Source: Owenia fusiformis (Eukaryota; Annelida; Polychaeta; Sabellida; Oweniidae). Taken from it: a stretch of 64,000 bases of DNA. The DNA lies in NCBI GenBank assembly GCA_903813345.2, contig CAIIXF020000001.1, forward strand, positions 5,206,001 to 5,270,000, read 5' to 3'. The position numbers were made by a program, and so were the translations under genes. Shown piece by piece: positions 36,901-42,012 of the stretch; positions within the stretch are counted from its first letter, which is position 1, and the number at the start of each line of letters is the position of its first letter. Under the pieces are notes generated by a model. It ran no database searches, had not been told where the DNA came from, and saw only the letters and a program-made list of their open reading frames with translations.

Positions 36901-39900
36901 ATAACCAGAATCATTAAATTACTGTGCTATTTGAAAACTACATATGTGAGCAGTAAATGAATTGATATTTGTTATGGTGAACACGAGAGCATTATTTTCT
37001 TAAAAACATGTCATAGTGAAGTTACACTTCCCTCAAAACGTTTGGCATGCTTCATCTCGGACAAAATAACCCATCTTGGGCAATGGCTAAATCAGTCCTT
37101 TATAGGAATTTTGTTTTAAGCCAGTTCTGGTCCAATACGAAGTTATTGAAAGTTATTGAAAACAATGCAGACGTCCCATTCTCTGAATGATTTTTACAAC
37201 ATTGGCGAATAAATATCTGGAAGAGTCGTAATATTGATGAAACACATGTTCTTTCAAATGTGTACATCTCTGTTTTGTTTTATTTCGATTAAAATTAAAA
37301 ATATTTATTGGGGCCGGGCGTCCCTGGGGCTGGCAAGTCCCCGAAACCAATTAATAATTAAAAACGTTGTGAAATGAATTATTTAAAAGCGTATATCATT
37401 TATAAACACAAGCAAAATTCATTCATTCTTTCATTTGTTCAGTATTTATTTACCCATAACTTTCCAAAGAAAAATCAATCATTGCAAAAAATGTTGTTTT
37501 TTCAGATACACTCCACTCATCTCCACTGTAAGAGATTGTATAGAATTCAAATTGTTATCGTTCCAGTTTACTTGCTCTCCATTATTTCATGTTAATGTCA
37601 TAATATGTTTAGCGAATAAATAATGTAATAAAAAAAAACATTGAAAAATTATATGGTATTTATCTTCAAATAATGAAGGCCTAATTTGTTATCAAGCCGT
37701 CTGAACTTAACAAAATAACAGTCGATTGTATTTATATATAATTTTATCCACTAAAACGTTTTTATTATCAATTGCGGTTGATCTGCTCTGGGGGACTTAC
37801 CACTGAGCTCCGATGACGTCCAAAGAAATATTTTTAACTTTTTAAAACAAAGCATAACCGAGACCCACTTATTTGAAAAATAGATATTTTCATTGATCAG
37901 TAATACGACTATCCCGGATAGTTTATAAAGCCTTCGTGTAAACGTTGTGAAAAGTTATCATAGAAGAACGATCTTTCGGAGTAAGGGTGTTTGCGTCAAT
38001 TTCAATAACCTTGCATTTGATCCGAACTGGCTTCCAACAAATTTCCTGAAAATAATGATAAGCCATTGCATGAGGTGATTTATTTTGTCCAAGATGAAGT
38101 AGCTTAAGTTAAAGAATAAATTGTGCGAAATAGTTGATATTCCTTGGAAACAAATCATGCTCCAGGGTCTCCCAGAAATCAGTCGAAATAATGGTGGATT
38201 CGGGGCAAATCAGATTTCAGGATATGTATTCAGTAAAAGATTCACCGAAGTATATTTTGATGCAGAAAATTAATTATAAGTTGTCTGACTTTTTTGCACG
38301 TTGCCTGTTTATTTTACTTTGTGAACATTAAAGTCGCAAAGCTACAAGGTCATTTTTGAAAATCATTTTTGCGTCCAGACTTTTCTCATGTCATTCCTTG
38401 TCATGTCTATTTTCTAAAAATCACAACATTACATACTTTATTCCAGGAAAACTAAAGATTTTTACAAAAATGTATTATTTTTCTATAAGAATGGTTACCA
38501 TTCTTATTATTTGGGAGAATTTAAACATTTTCACTCATTTTTGCACTTTGAATCATTAATAACTTCACCAATTTATAACATGTTGTGAATCTTTTGGGAG
38601 ATATTGTATTTGATATTGTAAGGAATAGATTGGTAGGTCAATTATACATGTTGCTTGTAATTTTATCACCCCCTATAGATCAGATTCTGCCTTTAATGAA
38701 GGTATTGAAATGAATTATATTTCCCCTCCCAAAATAGTTTCTTTACAAATTATGCAAATAAGAATTCAAACTTAAAGATGATTTAATACATAATTCAATG
38801 GGGTAGTTAGGATTGCCAAACTTTTGGAGGGAGTGTAATTGTACAAATTGCATTATTTGAGAAACCCTAATGAAGGGGGGGGGGGATTTGTGAATAACAT
38901 AAAAATAGAACCCCCGGTCACCAAATCCTGGCTACGCCACTGCAGAGACATATATTTTCGATATATGCATGAACATCAAACAAATAAACATTTACTTTTC
39001 AAAATCGATGTTTGTACCTTTAAAAAGCCAAATTTAGACTGGGGATTGAAAAGGTTCTTTTATTTCTCTCGGTAGACCGGAAGTAAATTTATGAGTCGAG
39101 CAAAAAGTGATAATGTTTTTTTGTGAAGTGGGGAAGTCAAAACAGTACTAAAAGAAGTCATAGTAAGCATTAGAAGATCATTTAAAACCATTCAAATCGA
39201 CGGCAAAGTTAGTTGATATGACTGAAATCTTTATATATTATCTTCTTCATCTTCGCGGACCTCAGAGAAGTCACTTCCGGTTTAATAATCAGTGATTTTA
39301 TCGATCAAAAAAATTTTCTTTTTGAATTTGTCCGATATCTGCTAATATGGTATGTATATTTGTGCTGATTGTTAAATTACAAAATAGGTTGGGTATAGAA
39401 TATGTCAAAGTCGTTTGATCTTGTCCCAGAAGCAATATTTCGTCATTTCTGTTGCCTGGAATTCCTCTAAGGCTCTCTAGCAGAATTGGCTATCAAAATG
39501 CTAAAGAGCCTTAAAATTTAAGGCTCTTTAGCCCAAATGCTAAAGAGCCTTAAAATTTAAGGCTCTTTAGCATTTTGGCTAGAGAGCCTTAAATTTTAAG
39601 GCTCTCCAGGCGCGGCCATTTTTGTCCCCCACTGTAGTTGTTGTTTATGCAGTAGACTATTATATGCAGTTTTTAGATAAAGATTTGAAAAAAACAATGA
39701 TATAAGTTTGAAAAACACTTTGAAGAAGATTTTGGAGAGATTTGGGAATACAATTTGATACCAGTAAGGAGAACTAGTCTAGTGCCAAGACTAAAAAATT
39801 GGAAAAATTTTCAATCTTAGTCTACTTGCGATTTGCGAACCTATGTACAGTTTACTATTACTTTTCCCTTGGCCTATGGGTACGCCTGCGTAGACAAGAC

Positions 39901-39990
39901 CTCACACAACGATTCGACAGAAACTTATTCTTAAAACTCCAAAAAGAGATCTTTTATAAATTCTATACTTACCTCACCGGAAGGTGCCAT
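6809..39990 (-). CDS. WDR18: WDR18, WD-repeat ribosome-biogenesis factor (11 coding exons)
   Basis: WDR18 is the animal counterpart of yeast Ipi3. With PELP1 and TEX10 it forms the Rix1-type complex that acts in pre-60S ribosome maturation in the nucleolus and nucleoplasm. Coding exons, in transcript order: 39990-39973, 29709-29518, 19968-19858, 19505-19372, 18247-18103, 17598-17455, 13872-13811, 13270-13146, 8481-8327, 7552-7487, 6958-6809. Every junction has GT-AG and the phases close exactly: 1302 nt, 433 aa plus stop, against 432 aa in human. The product begins MAPSGEILITSES, runs through a WD40 propeller (GHIYQVSLF, GSQDGNVKIWDISSKQCIRT) and ends in a helical segment (ELRKELERIKKINAEL) that matches the C-terminal dimerisation helix of the family. 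Introns 1 (about 10 kb) and 2 (about 9.5 kb) are swollen by transposons. Intron 8 opens directly into a minisatellite made of the preceding exon's end. No coding defect was seen. Confidence 0.95.
7233..7276. repeat. Perfect short hairpin with back-to-back E2F-like sites
   Basis: TATATTTCCCGCA and TGCGGGAAATATA face each other across about 10 bp inside WDR18 intron 10. The arms contain TTTCCCGC and GCGGGAAA, which look like E2F sites. The nearby phrase TTCTATTGAGGTGAATAC occurs twice (about 7077 and 7201), so this may be a small repeat element and not a regulatory site. Confidence 0.5.
7487..7552 (-). CDS. WDR18: WDR18 coding exon 10
   Basis: A 66-bp, phase-0 exon encoding DDDTSLIEEYMVAMND, in the variable acidic linker before the C-terminal helix. 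Confidence 0.85.
7640..7755. repeat. Dispersed GGCCATCTTGAAAATT repeat
   Basis: A member of the family seen at 9400-9560, 14130-14405 and 17075-17345. Shared phrases are CATCTTGAAAATT, TTGAGCAGAGCTTGTTTGTC, CTAGGCATCAACATATAAAATTTGAA and CAAATTCATTCA. Confidence 0.65.
8327..8481 (-). CDS. WDR18: WDR18 coding exon 9
   Basis: Encodes GPIVNALIVPTPGALLGDAK, then PFKRQLFIPEPSIRHTIPVR, matching the human stretch that begins GPVTNAAI. It is 155 bp. The acceptor is TATGTTTTAG and the donor GAG|GTATGG. Confidence 0.93.
9140..9350. repeat. Dispersed repeat, partner at 38203-38852
   Basis: GATTTCAGGATATcTATTtAGTAAAAGATTCACC and CAAATAAGAATTCAAAC, then TTGCCAAACTTTTGGAGGG-GTGTAA, recur in the same order and orientation in WDR18 intron 1, where a longer insert separates them. 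Confidence 0.65.
9400..9800. repeat. Dispersed repeats (GGCAGCCATTTTGGA family and the 47225-47430 family)
   Basis: The first part (9400-9560) is a GGCAGCCATTTT / GCCGCCATCTTGGAAATT member. The second part (about 9585-9795: TTTGATAGCATATTTGGATTC, GACAAATTTTCTCCAATtATAGC, GGGCCAAATCTCCATTGGTG) recurs at 47225-47430 in the same orientation. Confidence 0.65.
10055..13145. repeat. 56-bp minisatellite derived from WDR18 exon 8 and its splice donor, about 55 copies
   Basis: On the minus strand the unit reads GATCTGGGACATACTTAGCA, then AACAGTACATCAGAACCATA, then CCACATTAAGGTAAGA. It is 56 bp long. The adjoining end of exon 8 with its donor aligns without gaps over 54 bases with 9 differences. Each unit therefore carries a copy of the WD-repeat end (frame: IWDILSKQYIRTIPH, then a TAA stop) and an intact AAG|GTAAGA donor. 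Units are highly uniform. The main variants are CATATTAAG against CACATTAAG and AGCGATC against AGAGATC. A shortened unit (CCAAGAG in place of CCACATTAAG, 53 bp) occurs near 10744, 12703 and 13090. The array begins directly at the true donor. Confidence 0.95.
13146..13270 (-). CDS. WDR18: WDR18 coding exon 8, parent of the adjoining minisatellite
   Basis: Encodes EVSCLDISLDGSLLVSGSQD, then GNVKIWDISSKQCIRTIPHK, the last canonical WD repeat. It is 125 bp. The donor is CATAAAG|GTAAGAGATC. The last 44 or so bases of this exon together with about 12 intron bases correspond to the 56-bp unit repeated about 55 times in 10055-13145. Confidence 0.96.
13600..13750. repeat. Dispersed repeat fragment with ATGGATGG simple repeat
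   Basis: The phrases AGCAAATCCCAaCGAAC, GGATGGATGGAGGG and ATCCCCaCCAAACTTtGTTC-ATGGGATAAT recur at 17395-17445 and 20640-20700 (AGCAAATCCCATCGAACGG). They are parts of one repeat family in the WDR18 introns. Confidence 0.55.
13811..13872 (-). CDS. WDR18: WDR18 coding exon 7
   Basis: A small 62-bp exon encoding PVHFKRHNQSDGDYISFNRH. It replaces the less conserved spacer before the last WD repeat. The acceptor is CTGTTTCAG and the donor ACAG|GTATGT. Confidence 0.85.
14130..14405. repeat. Dispersed GGCAGCCATTTTGAATTT repeat
   Basis: Two tandem-like copies of the family: GGCAGCCATTTTGAATTTCA, then CTTGAAAATTTTCTC, GCATAAGCATATAAAATTTGAAC, CAAATCCATCCACTG. A second round begins at about 14305. 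Confidence 0.7.
14853..15712. repeat. 28-bp minisatellite, about 28-30 copies
   Basis: The consensus unit is about GTTAACAACCTCTGACTACA plus TCTGCCAT, with CTGTCAT and CTGCAGT variants. Copies decay towards 15600-15712. A multi-unit higher-order pattern (CTGCAGTGTTAACAACCTC recurring at about 15190, 15300 and 15415) shows that blocks of several units were duplicated together. Confidence 0.9.
16133..16275. repeat. Long palindrome
   Basis: GGTTATGTACTGGGAGGTTT, GGGTTTATCC and AGATATGCATATCTACCT are mirrored by AGGTAGATGTGCATATCT, GGATGAACCC and ACCAACCGTACATAAC. This is an imperfect hairpin of about 143 bp. Confidence 0.75.
16278..16531. mobile_element. MITE of the TTTATCCTATAC family, copy 1
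   Basis: A 25-bp terminal inverted repeat (TTTATCCTATACCAAGTAGA plus GTTTT on the left, its complement on the right with one mismatch) bounds 254 bp. The interior has repeated GCGGGAGATATGG. Related copies are at 51936-52080 and 60269-60430. Confidence 0.75.
17075..17450. repeat. Dispersed GGCAGCCATTTTGAATTT repeat with GGACAGAC tail
   Basis: Two rounds of the family (17085 and about 17225), then GGACAGAYGAATGAACTAAC and a GACAGACA-type tail, then TATATCCCCCACAAACTTCT. It ends about 5 bp before WDR18 exon 6. Confidence 0.7.
17455..17598 (-). CDS. WDR18: WDR18 coding exon 6
   Basis: Residues 201-248: LWDIISGEMLFNITFDTSLT, then FVGCSNGHIYQVSLFEK. It is 144 bp, phase 0 at both ends. Confidence 0.95.
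18103..18247 (-). CDS. WDR18: WDR18 coding exon 5
   Basis: Residues up to 200: KHVWMKHSLPVTDVCVGCGG, then RVATVSLDHTCK. This is the family-specific insertion and the next blade. It is 145 bp; the donor is AAG|GTATGT. Confidence 0.95.
18700..18790. repeat. Duplicated AATTAGGAGGCCCCAT unit with CATC microsatellite
   Basis: AATTAGGAGGCCCCATtGGGGCATCCATCC occurs twice in tandem (about 18698 and 18740), each followed by (CATC)n. Confidence 0.75.
19195..19295. repeat. GGACGGACAGAC simple repeat
   Basis: An irregular tetranucleotide run (GGACGGAC, GACAGACG, GATGGACG) of about 80 bp at the end of a dispersed repeat (18960-19310). Such tails are common in mollusc-type genomes. Confidence 0.75.
19372..19505 (-). 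CDS. WDR18: WDR18 coding exon 4
   Basis: Residues 108-152: ISRHYQAVTCLKFTNDGSHF, then ISAGDDNLVLVWSLP, a clear WD repeat matching the human SRHYQDVSCLQF block. It is 134 bp, ending in phase 2 at the donor GA|GTAAGT. Confidence 0.95.
19858..19968 (-). CDS. WDR18: WDR18 coding exon 3
   Basis: Residues 71-107, including CVSPDGKYCVAAVTEKIYIW. It is 111 bp, phase 0 at both ends. The intron before it contains both the Tc1/mariner relic and the LTR retrotransposon. Confidence 0.95.
20040..20580 (+). mobile_element. Degraded Tc1/mariner-type transposon with TA target duplication
   Basis: The left terminus is CAGGGAGGTAAAAAAATGGA. The right terminus, reverse-complemented, is CAGGGTGGTAAAAAAGGAAA. 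Both continue into a CATTTTCCTcATATCTTTG-like stretch, so the terminal repeats are about 45 bp. TA flanks both ends (20038-20039 and 20581-20582), as expected for this superfamily. The length is only 541 bp, so this is an internally deleted copy. It sits in WDR18 intron 2. Confidence 0.85.
20235..20480 (+). pseudogene. Remnant of a mariner/IS630-type transposase C-terminus
   Basis: In shifting frames the region spells pieces typical of the C-terminal part of these transposases: DFYLW, GYTKDKVNENDLRTSPDLK (family: GYLKDKVY.N.P.T..ELK), an AIPAEE..WVIDN-like piece, and a HLHVEH-like end. Frameshifts and stops break it. It is dead, and useful only as evidence of origin. Confidence 0.65.
20711..22650 (+). 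repeat. 5' LTR
   Basis: It is 1940 bp, TG...CA bounded. It opens with a small palindrome (GTGGGAAAT...ATTCCCCAC) and contains CACGTG (near 20882) and a GATGGCGGCCATTT motif (about 20945) of the YY1 type. From about 21945 to 22240 it holds at least 12 copies of GAGTA, mostly GGAGTAA. An AATAAATAAAG (about 22412) and AATAAAATATTTG (near 22592) could serve polyadenylation. Confidence 0.95.
22652..22670 (+). promoter_or_regulatory. Primer-binding site, probably tRNA-Leu
   Basis: TGGTGGCAGCGTCGGGATT lies one base after the 5' LTR. Its complement ends ...GCTGCCACCA. This agrees with the 3' end of animal tRNA-Leu (AAG) over the last 11 bases, with two mismatches after that and then six more matches. 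The tRNA identity is from memory of the family. Confidence 0.75.
22699..26526 (+). CDS. Gag-protease polyprotein of the LTR retrotransposon
   Basis: A single open frame of 1275 aa. Residues about 100-190 are a Q/E-rich coiled-coil stretch. Residues about 430-600 resemble a Ty3/Gypsy-type retrotransposon Gag capsid (FDGSTPWKDYKAYFSTCVEN, then a helical block ending ALKEESYQES). Two CCHC zinc knuckles begin at residues 665 (CKKCGEEGHRVRWC) and 683 (CYNCDKPGHLSFDC). A retropepsin follows with the active-site LVDSGA (D758), a DSG form, and GILGSEYL near 827. Residues from about 850 to 1275 are basic, rich in K, R, S and E, and match nothing I know; no reverse transcriptase or integrase signature appears. 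The start at 22699 is the first long-frame ATG, 29 bp after the primer-binding site. A shorter overlapping frame at 22670 is ignored. Intact coding and near-identical LTRs suggest recent mobility. Confidence 0.93.
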   Translation: MATKPEEGMEYMESQTEGRRQEEESADNTVFFQGDNAQMDIGLDDTVPVRRDTFSGTESARQAEENPAGARSKTGYTVQGEGYGMTPARGYPLTSTVLEGKSPGVIMPMGQELQSQQVQMSVLDSQLKALDQQNRTMYEDLRREVYSGQENLRREVNAGQREIQTEIERLSASHLEAQQEAKGALQDVKGFLSILVQRLPATKDDSCFTSDESGSKQKQSYGSTMAANQELDQKSRLDSQHTPTRVNTQPQGDVCSGIHMKRPSLQRQDQYVGEELASHLGKGWSREAKMGGDSWPLSQEYGRSYSEQLREQGRSAPLLREETYQMPTQYSREQLAQEGVGEICGGGELDRSEIRRSRRHSLHSPMEYPPDHQDGRQPEELIANVPNPDLSRGTQQRVSTEALAPEVKEEKAAESVIVTKVLDMCTKLIESNKGPRVRIKPTQTFDGSTPWKDYKAYFSTCVENNGWTPDEKRQYLATNLRGDAQQLVLELEEGYSYEDLIEALEKRFGPGGKADVFEAELCSRTRKPKESLQSLGQNIRRLASLAYPEMSRMAQDRLARRSFEQAIPDDDLRQAIHRKDPETLDKAIEVALKEESYQESERIRRGLKSKRDHKILQVDEEDDISTKLQQILKPVEQLLEKTLGKMSKDIADIANRGPSKRTFSCKKCGEEGHRVRWCPTITCYNCDKPGHLSFDCPLPEKPKREKDQSRTVTTNSVTPVRFMADRYEEITTGNREELVRKIVADVDICGTRMEFLVDSGAVSSMLGWGCYNRISKRCRPCLRPLSRLFTQADGSHLAVYGMISCDIELDGKVMPMNIVVADIAQDGILGSEYLSASGAIIDYADLRIYFKDQNQEERKPDVEKIMLDSSNQLQNKREKDRVIEKSYSSRTKKTTFDRNVDADDTEIGGEYPETIGIYVCSQEQETENLVSCRSSDGTSKRSEEITNKDCTIQSTEIHPNKGTRIRCEKSWSNESKEKINEEFTTGNDSPKSKQRQRKGLMQRKKKALSISSNKVQERKLQRCTLGKALQVSKVKSLTNEKIQRGDMIVQIQRRRIPKIIRKNFHQRHNLEGNEKRNLTLGCKSVQSRDGNPTSRGSSPNSRERPLDRRGRPTQSNSENKVSSRNINEVRVSKAVVPTPYNRCLRGKMEHLETGPLGEESKTKELYQRRPFTRNRVKGGTREDNSQKSKATWTRKLSPTEEGEIISILRFWIRKSRESAFCREVPTSKTKMPIQSREQCVEIGLTQRDKMLECDRGAFTEDRAQDYREKNSFKRQ
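26527..26823 (+). other. Non-coding 3' leader between Gag-protease stop and polypurine tract
   Basis: About 300 bp in which a pol gene would normally have begun much earlier. It is AT-rich, with no open frame and no integrase remnant. This confirms that the pol region is missing, not shifted. Confidence 0.7.
26824..26836 (+). promoter_or_regulatory. Polypurine tract
   Basis: AAGATGGGGGGTG directly precedes the TGTGGG start of the 3' LTR, the expected place for plus-strand priming. Confidence 0.85.
26837..28776 (+). repeat. 3' LTR
   Basis: 1940 bp, the same length as the 5' copy. The only difference I noticed is a T in place of an A near 26877. ATAT follows at 28777-28780. Confidence 0.95.
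28777..31480. other. Parts of WDR18 introns 2 and 1, no further gene
   Basis: Apart from WDR18 exon 2 (29518-29709) I see no gene. A 29-bp palindrome (CCCGTCGCAGTGATATATCA and its mirror, 30453-30481) stands out. A phrase near 31345-31400 (reverse: TTACTATTACTTTACCCTTG plus GCCTATGGG) recurs at 39848-39880 near exon 1. Confidence 0.5.
29518..29709 (-). CDS. WDR18: WDR18 coding exon 2
   Basis: Residues 7-70, the first propeller blade: GQLWNTCIWDPYSGTTIATF, then LGGQYVIAAIANKPLIHMW. The acceptor is CTCCAG| and the donor AAAATG|GTAGGT. It is 192 bp, phase 0 at both ends. Confidence 0.93.
31481..35089. mobile_element. 3.6 kb foldback-type element with A5 target duplication
   Basis: The left end is CACCCCGGGTGATCAATATC, followed by CTGTGTTCCGAATTTCGTTC and CAGCAAGTCAGTGA. 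The right end is its reverse complement (to 35089). Similarity between the arms continues inwards, with divergence, through CGCATTCGGTGC / ATGCATTCGGTGC, ACCGAATAGGAATCGCCA (31943 and about 34620) and GTAGCACACTATAGCGCAGC (about 32597 and 33905), so each arm is about 1.3 kb. Flanks are AAAAA at 31476-31480 and 35090-35094; being homopolymeric, this duplication is weak evidence. No transposase was seen. A MITE (33991-34285) interrupts the right arm. It lies in WDR18 intron 1. Confidence 0.8.
33991..34285. mobile_element. MITE of the CAGGCCCG family, with target duplication TAAAT
   Basis: Ends are CAGGCCCGCAGATAGGA and, reverse-complemented, CAGGCCCGTATCCAGGA. TAAAT flanks both (33986-33990 and 34286-34290). 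Inside are runs of G and C facing each other and TTTTTCACCATTCTGAGCAC, also present in the copy at 61604-61777. It is inserted in the foldback element's right arm and so is younger. Confidence 0.85.
35521..35643. repeat. Inverted repeat with two CCCAGAATGC cores
   Basis: GAGGATTGGCTCCCAGAATG plus CAACAT (35521-35546) is mirrored by ATGTTGCATTCTGGGAGTCA plus ACCATCC (35617-35643), 70 bp apart. The core CCCAGAATGC resembles the ZNF143/Staf site known from bidirectional animal promoters. Here it is inside WDR18 intron 1. It could equally be the end pair of a small element. Confidence 0.6.
35868..35964. repeat. CTAAAGAGCCTTAAATTTAAGG palindrome cluster, copy 1
   Basis: Alternating CTTAAAATTTAAGG and CTTCAAATTTAAGGC palindromes with GCTAAAGAGCC / GGCTAGAGAGCC. 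The same units are at 39460-39609. Confidence 0.7.
36118..36192 (+). ncRNA. tRNA-derived sequence (pseudo-tRNA or SINE head)
   Basis: TGGTATAGTGGTTAGGGTGC looks like a pol III A box / D arm, and GGGCTCGATTCCCCGATGG looks like a B box / T arm, at the right distance. The anticodon stem does not pair and the T stem pairs only partly. It is therefore not a working tRNA. Confidence 0.5.
36826..36895. repeat. Terminal fragment of a CGTAGCCAGG family
   Basis: GCCGTAGCCAGCGGGGGTTC, then a palindromic GGGTTCGAACGAACCC and CCCGGTCAGGATTT. Related ends are at 38889-38945 (reverse: CAGTGGCGTAGCCAGGATTT), 49120-49170 (CATAGCCAGC) and 62790-62850 (GACGTAGCCAGGAT). Confidence 0.55.
36896..38189. other. Part of WDR18 intron 1, nothing recognised
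   Basis: AT-rich sequence with short open frames only. No exon of WDR18 is missing, so none is expected here. Confidence 0.5.
38203..38945. repeat. Composite of dispersed repeats in WDR18 intron 1
   Basis: The outer parts (38203-38300 and 38755-38852) match 9140-9350. The inner part (38390-38698) matches 6030-6295. The whole ends with the reversed CGTAGCCAGG terminus at about 38945. The order suggests that one larger element carried all three pieces and that the other copies are fragments. Confidence 0.65.
39460..39609. repeat. CTAAAGAGCCTTAAATTTAAGG palindrome cluster, copy 2
   Basis: CTAAAGAGCCTTAAAATTTA plus AGGCTCTTTAG occurs twice in tandem (39500 and 39539), each a near-perfect palindrome of about 31 bp, flanked by GGCTAGAGAGCC forms. 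It is about 360 bp 5' (transcript sense: downstream) of the WDR18 start exon. Confidence 0.8.
39973..39990 (-). CDS. WDR18: WDR18 coding exon 1 (18 bp)
   Basis: The exon reads ATG GCA CCT TCC GGT GAG, followed at once by the donor GTAAGTATAG. It encodes MAPSGE in phase 0 and joins directly to ILITSES of exon 2, matching the short N-terminal lead of human WDR18. It was found by searching upstream for an ATG with a phase-0 donor, so a transcript would be welcome proof. The housekeeping-type promoter motifs just upstream support it. Confidence 0.8.
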
Positions 39991-40250
39991 TCTCTTTATG
40001 TCTCCACATGGAGTAGGGGCAATCTGCAGAAGTTTGATTTTCACTCCCCGCCAATCCAGCAATTTGATTGGGTCAAATTATTAAAACGCATGCGCAACAA
40101 ATTCTGTGTATTCGGGGGATTCCCCACTACGTCATGTCCCGCATCATCTCCAATCAAATTGCAGGATGTGATCACGTGAACAATCATGAGCACGTGCTCT
40201 CTTAGTGCTGCGCATGCGCAAAGCTAAATTTGATATTTCACATTGGATTG
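39991..40250 (-). promoter_or_regulatory. Predicted WDR18 promoter with paired NRF1-type sites
   Basis: Two palindromic NRF1-type sites, CGCATGCGCA (40087-40096) and TGCGCATGCGCA (40209-40220), lie within 230 bp of the start codon. With them are CACGTG at 40173-40178 and 40191-40196, CCAAT/ATTGG at about 40050, 40067, 40150 and 40242, and ACGTCA near 40130. This is a typical TATA-less housekeeping promoter. The site is palindromic and could fire both ways, but I see no convincing plus-strand gene. Confidence 0.65.
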
Positions 40251-40380
40251 GCAAAGGTCGATAGAAATAATTTTTAAATAAAGATGGCAGGGTAATCGAT
40301 CTTTGTTTATAAATATTCTGGATGATACTGGATTCTGTTGGTGCTGTCATCTTTATGTCGGCCCAGAACCTGTGGTTTTT
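40245..40380. repeat. Local duplication, copy 1
   Basis: GGTCGATAGAAATAATTTTT, AAATAAAGATGGCAgGGTAA and GGATTCTGTTGGTGCTGtCA plus TCTTTATgTCGGCCCA recur in order at 40612-40752. Each copy is itself partly palindromic (AAAGATGGCA...TGYCATCTTT). Confidence 0.85.
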
Positions 40381-40611
40381 CATCAATGGAAGTACTTCAT
40401 TCCCATGATTCAAATTGGTTTCCTGCGATCAGATCGGTTTAAATTTGTACATCAAATTATAGATGCTGGCCAGATCGTTTTGTTGTAGGATCTCATAGGC
40501 TCAAAGAATAATTCAGAAGATGCGTCACTAAACTGGAAAATTCAAAAAAGTGACCACCTTTCGAAACGTTCCTTATACCATGGACGTATATTTCGATAAT
40601 ATCATAGGCGA

Positions 40612-40752
40612 AGGTCGATAGAAGTAATTTTTTTAAATAAAGATGGCATGGTAAATAATCTATCTGAGTTTATCTATATGTTTCTCTTGAGAAAAAGATA
40701 ATTCTGGATTCTGTTGGTGCTGCCATCTTTATATCGGCCCATAACCTATGGA
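40612..40752. repeat. Local duplication, copy 2
   Basis: Second copy of 40245-40380, about 365 bp away in the same orientation. The phrase ACCATGGACGTATATT near 40579 and its mirror AATATACGTCCATG near 40746 suggest an inverted frame around this copy. Confidence 0.8.
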
Positions 40753-42012
40753 TAATATACGTCCATGCTTTCACAGATCTTCGCAGAACGGTACATGCTT
40801 CCCCGTGACAGATTTTGCACTAACTGCTTAATTTAAAGCTGAAATCTTTATCTTTCTATTTCTCCTTGTTTAGTTTGAACCCATGGACGCACTAATTTAA
40901 CCACCAGTGTCACGATATAGGGAAGCGATTTTGGTTTTTTATTTCGTGCTACTTTTGGACTTACACAAATTGTAAGATACATTATCTATCTTTGTCTTGC
41001 ACTAAATTGAATATAGTCACTTTTAAAAAGACATGAATTAGCACATTCCATGACGAAGATAATTGACAGACTGTTGAAAATGTGAGTTTTGACCTAGTTC
41101 TTGACCATTGACCTAGATAAAGATTGACCTACCACAGTTGTCTAAACCTACAAAGGTTAGTGCCCTTGAATCTATAGCAGGACAGAATGAATGAAGTGGG
41201 ATTCTACGATTTCTGCTAGAAAATGCAACAAATCTGCCTGATTTATTTTTTCAGATTTCCTACAAGCCTATCATATTTCATGAGAATGTTTGCTAATAAA
41301 TCGCTCAATGAATAGATGCATAGTGTAACAAAACCTTTTTGTGATTTCACACGAACGTTTCTAAATAATAACGATCGCCTAATGAGATAAGAGGTAAGAA
41401 AATTCATTTCCGGATTTTCCTGATTCATTATTCAGAGGCGCAAACATCCTTGTCCGACTTTAGACAATGACTTGGAATAATAATATTCATAAGAAGCCAA
41501 CAGATACTGTTTCAAATAATTAGAATCGAACGCTCGTGTATTAATGTTCAAGCAAATGATGGCTGTAATTTATTTGGCGATCAAACTTATGTTTGTTGCT
41601 GCACGCGACCTATTGATTTCTAAAGGTAACTCTCTTGGGAAAATTGTTGCCTATTGGTTTGATCGGATGTGGTCTGTATGCCTACAAAAACCTGATTGCT
41701 CACTCGGTTGCATATGCATCAATTAATCCATCAATAGCGCTCACTAAGTTATTTACCCTTAGTAGTATGGTAGAAATATTTTTCAATATTACACTATCGC
41801 TGCCATTTAGCCACCTTGATTGATTTAAGCTATGGTCAGCATTGCCTTGATAACTGGGATCTGAATTAATCTAACTACATGCCATCCCAGCACCTTTTTT
41901 CAAAGAAATTGTGGGATATAATAAAGAGATTTCTAAGGCCCCAAAAGTGGGCATTTTCGATCATTACTGAGCCTTTTAAGGCCTTTTTTAATCAAATTTT
42001 GAAGAGATGAGC
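40753..42012. other. Intergenic, little recognised
   Basis: No gene. A 28-bp stretch near 41258-41285 is the reverse of part of the Tc1/mariner relic (20488-20515), so a second decayed fragment of that family may lie here. Confidence 0.5.

Noticed and set aside
39799-40179. 126-codon plus-strand open frame over the WDR18 first exon
   Set aside because: It is antisense to WDR18 exon 1 and its promoter, and has no recognisable motif.
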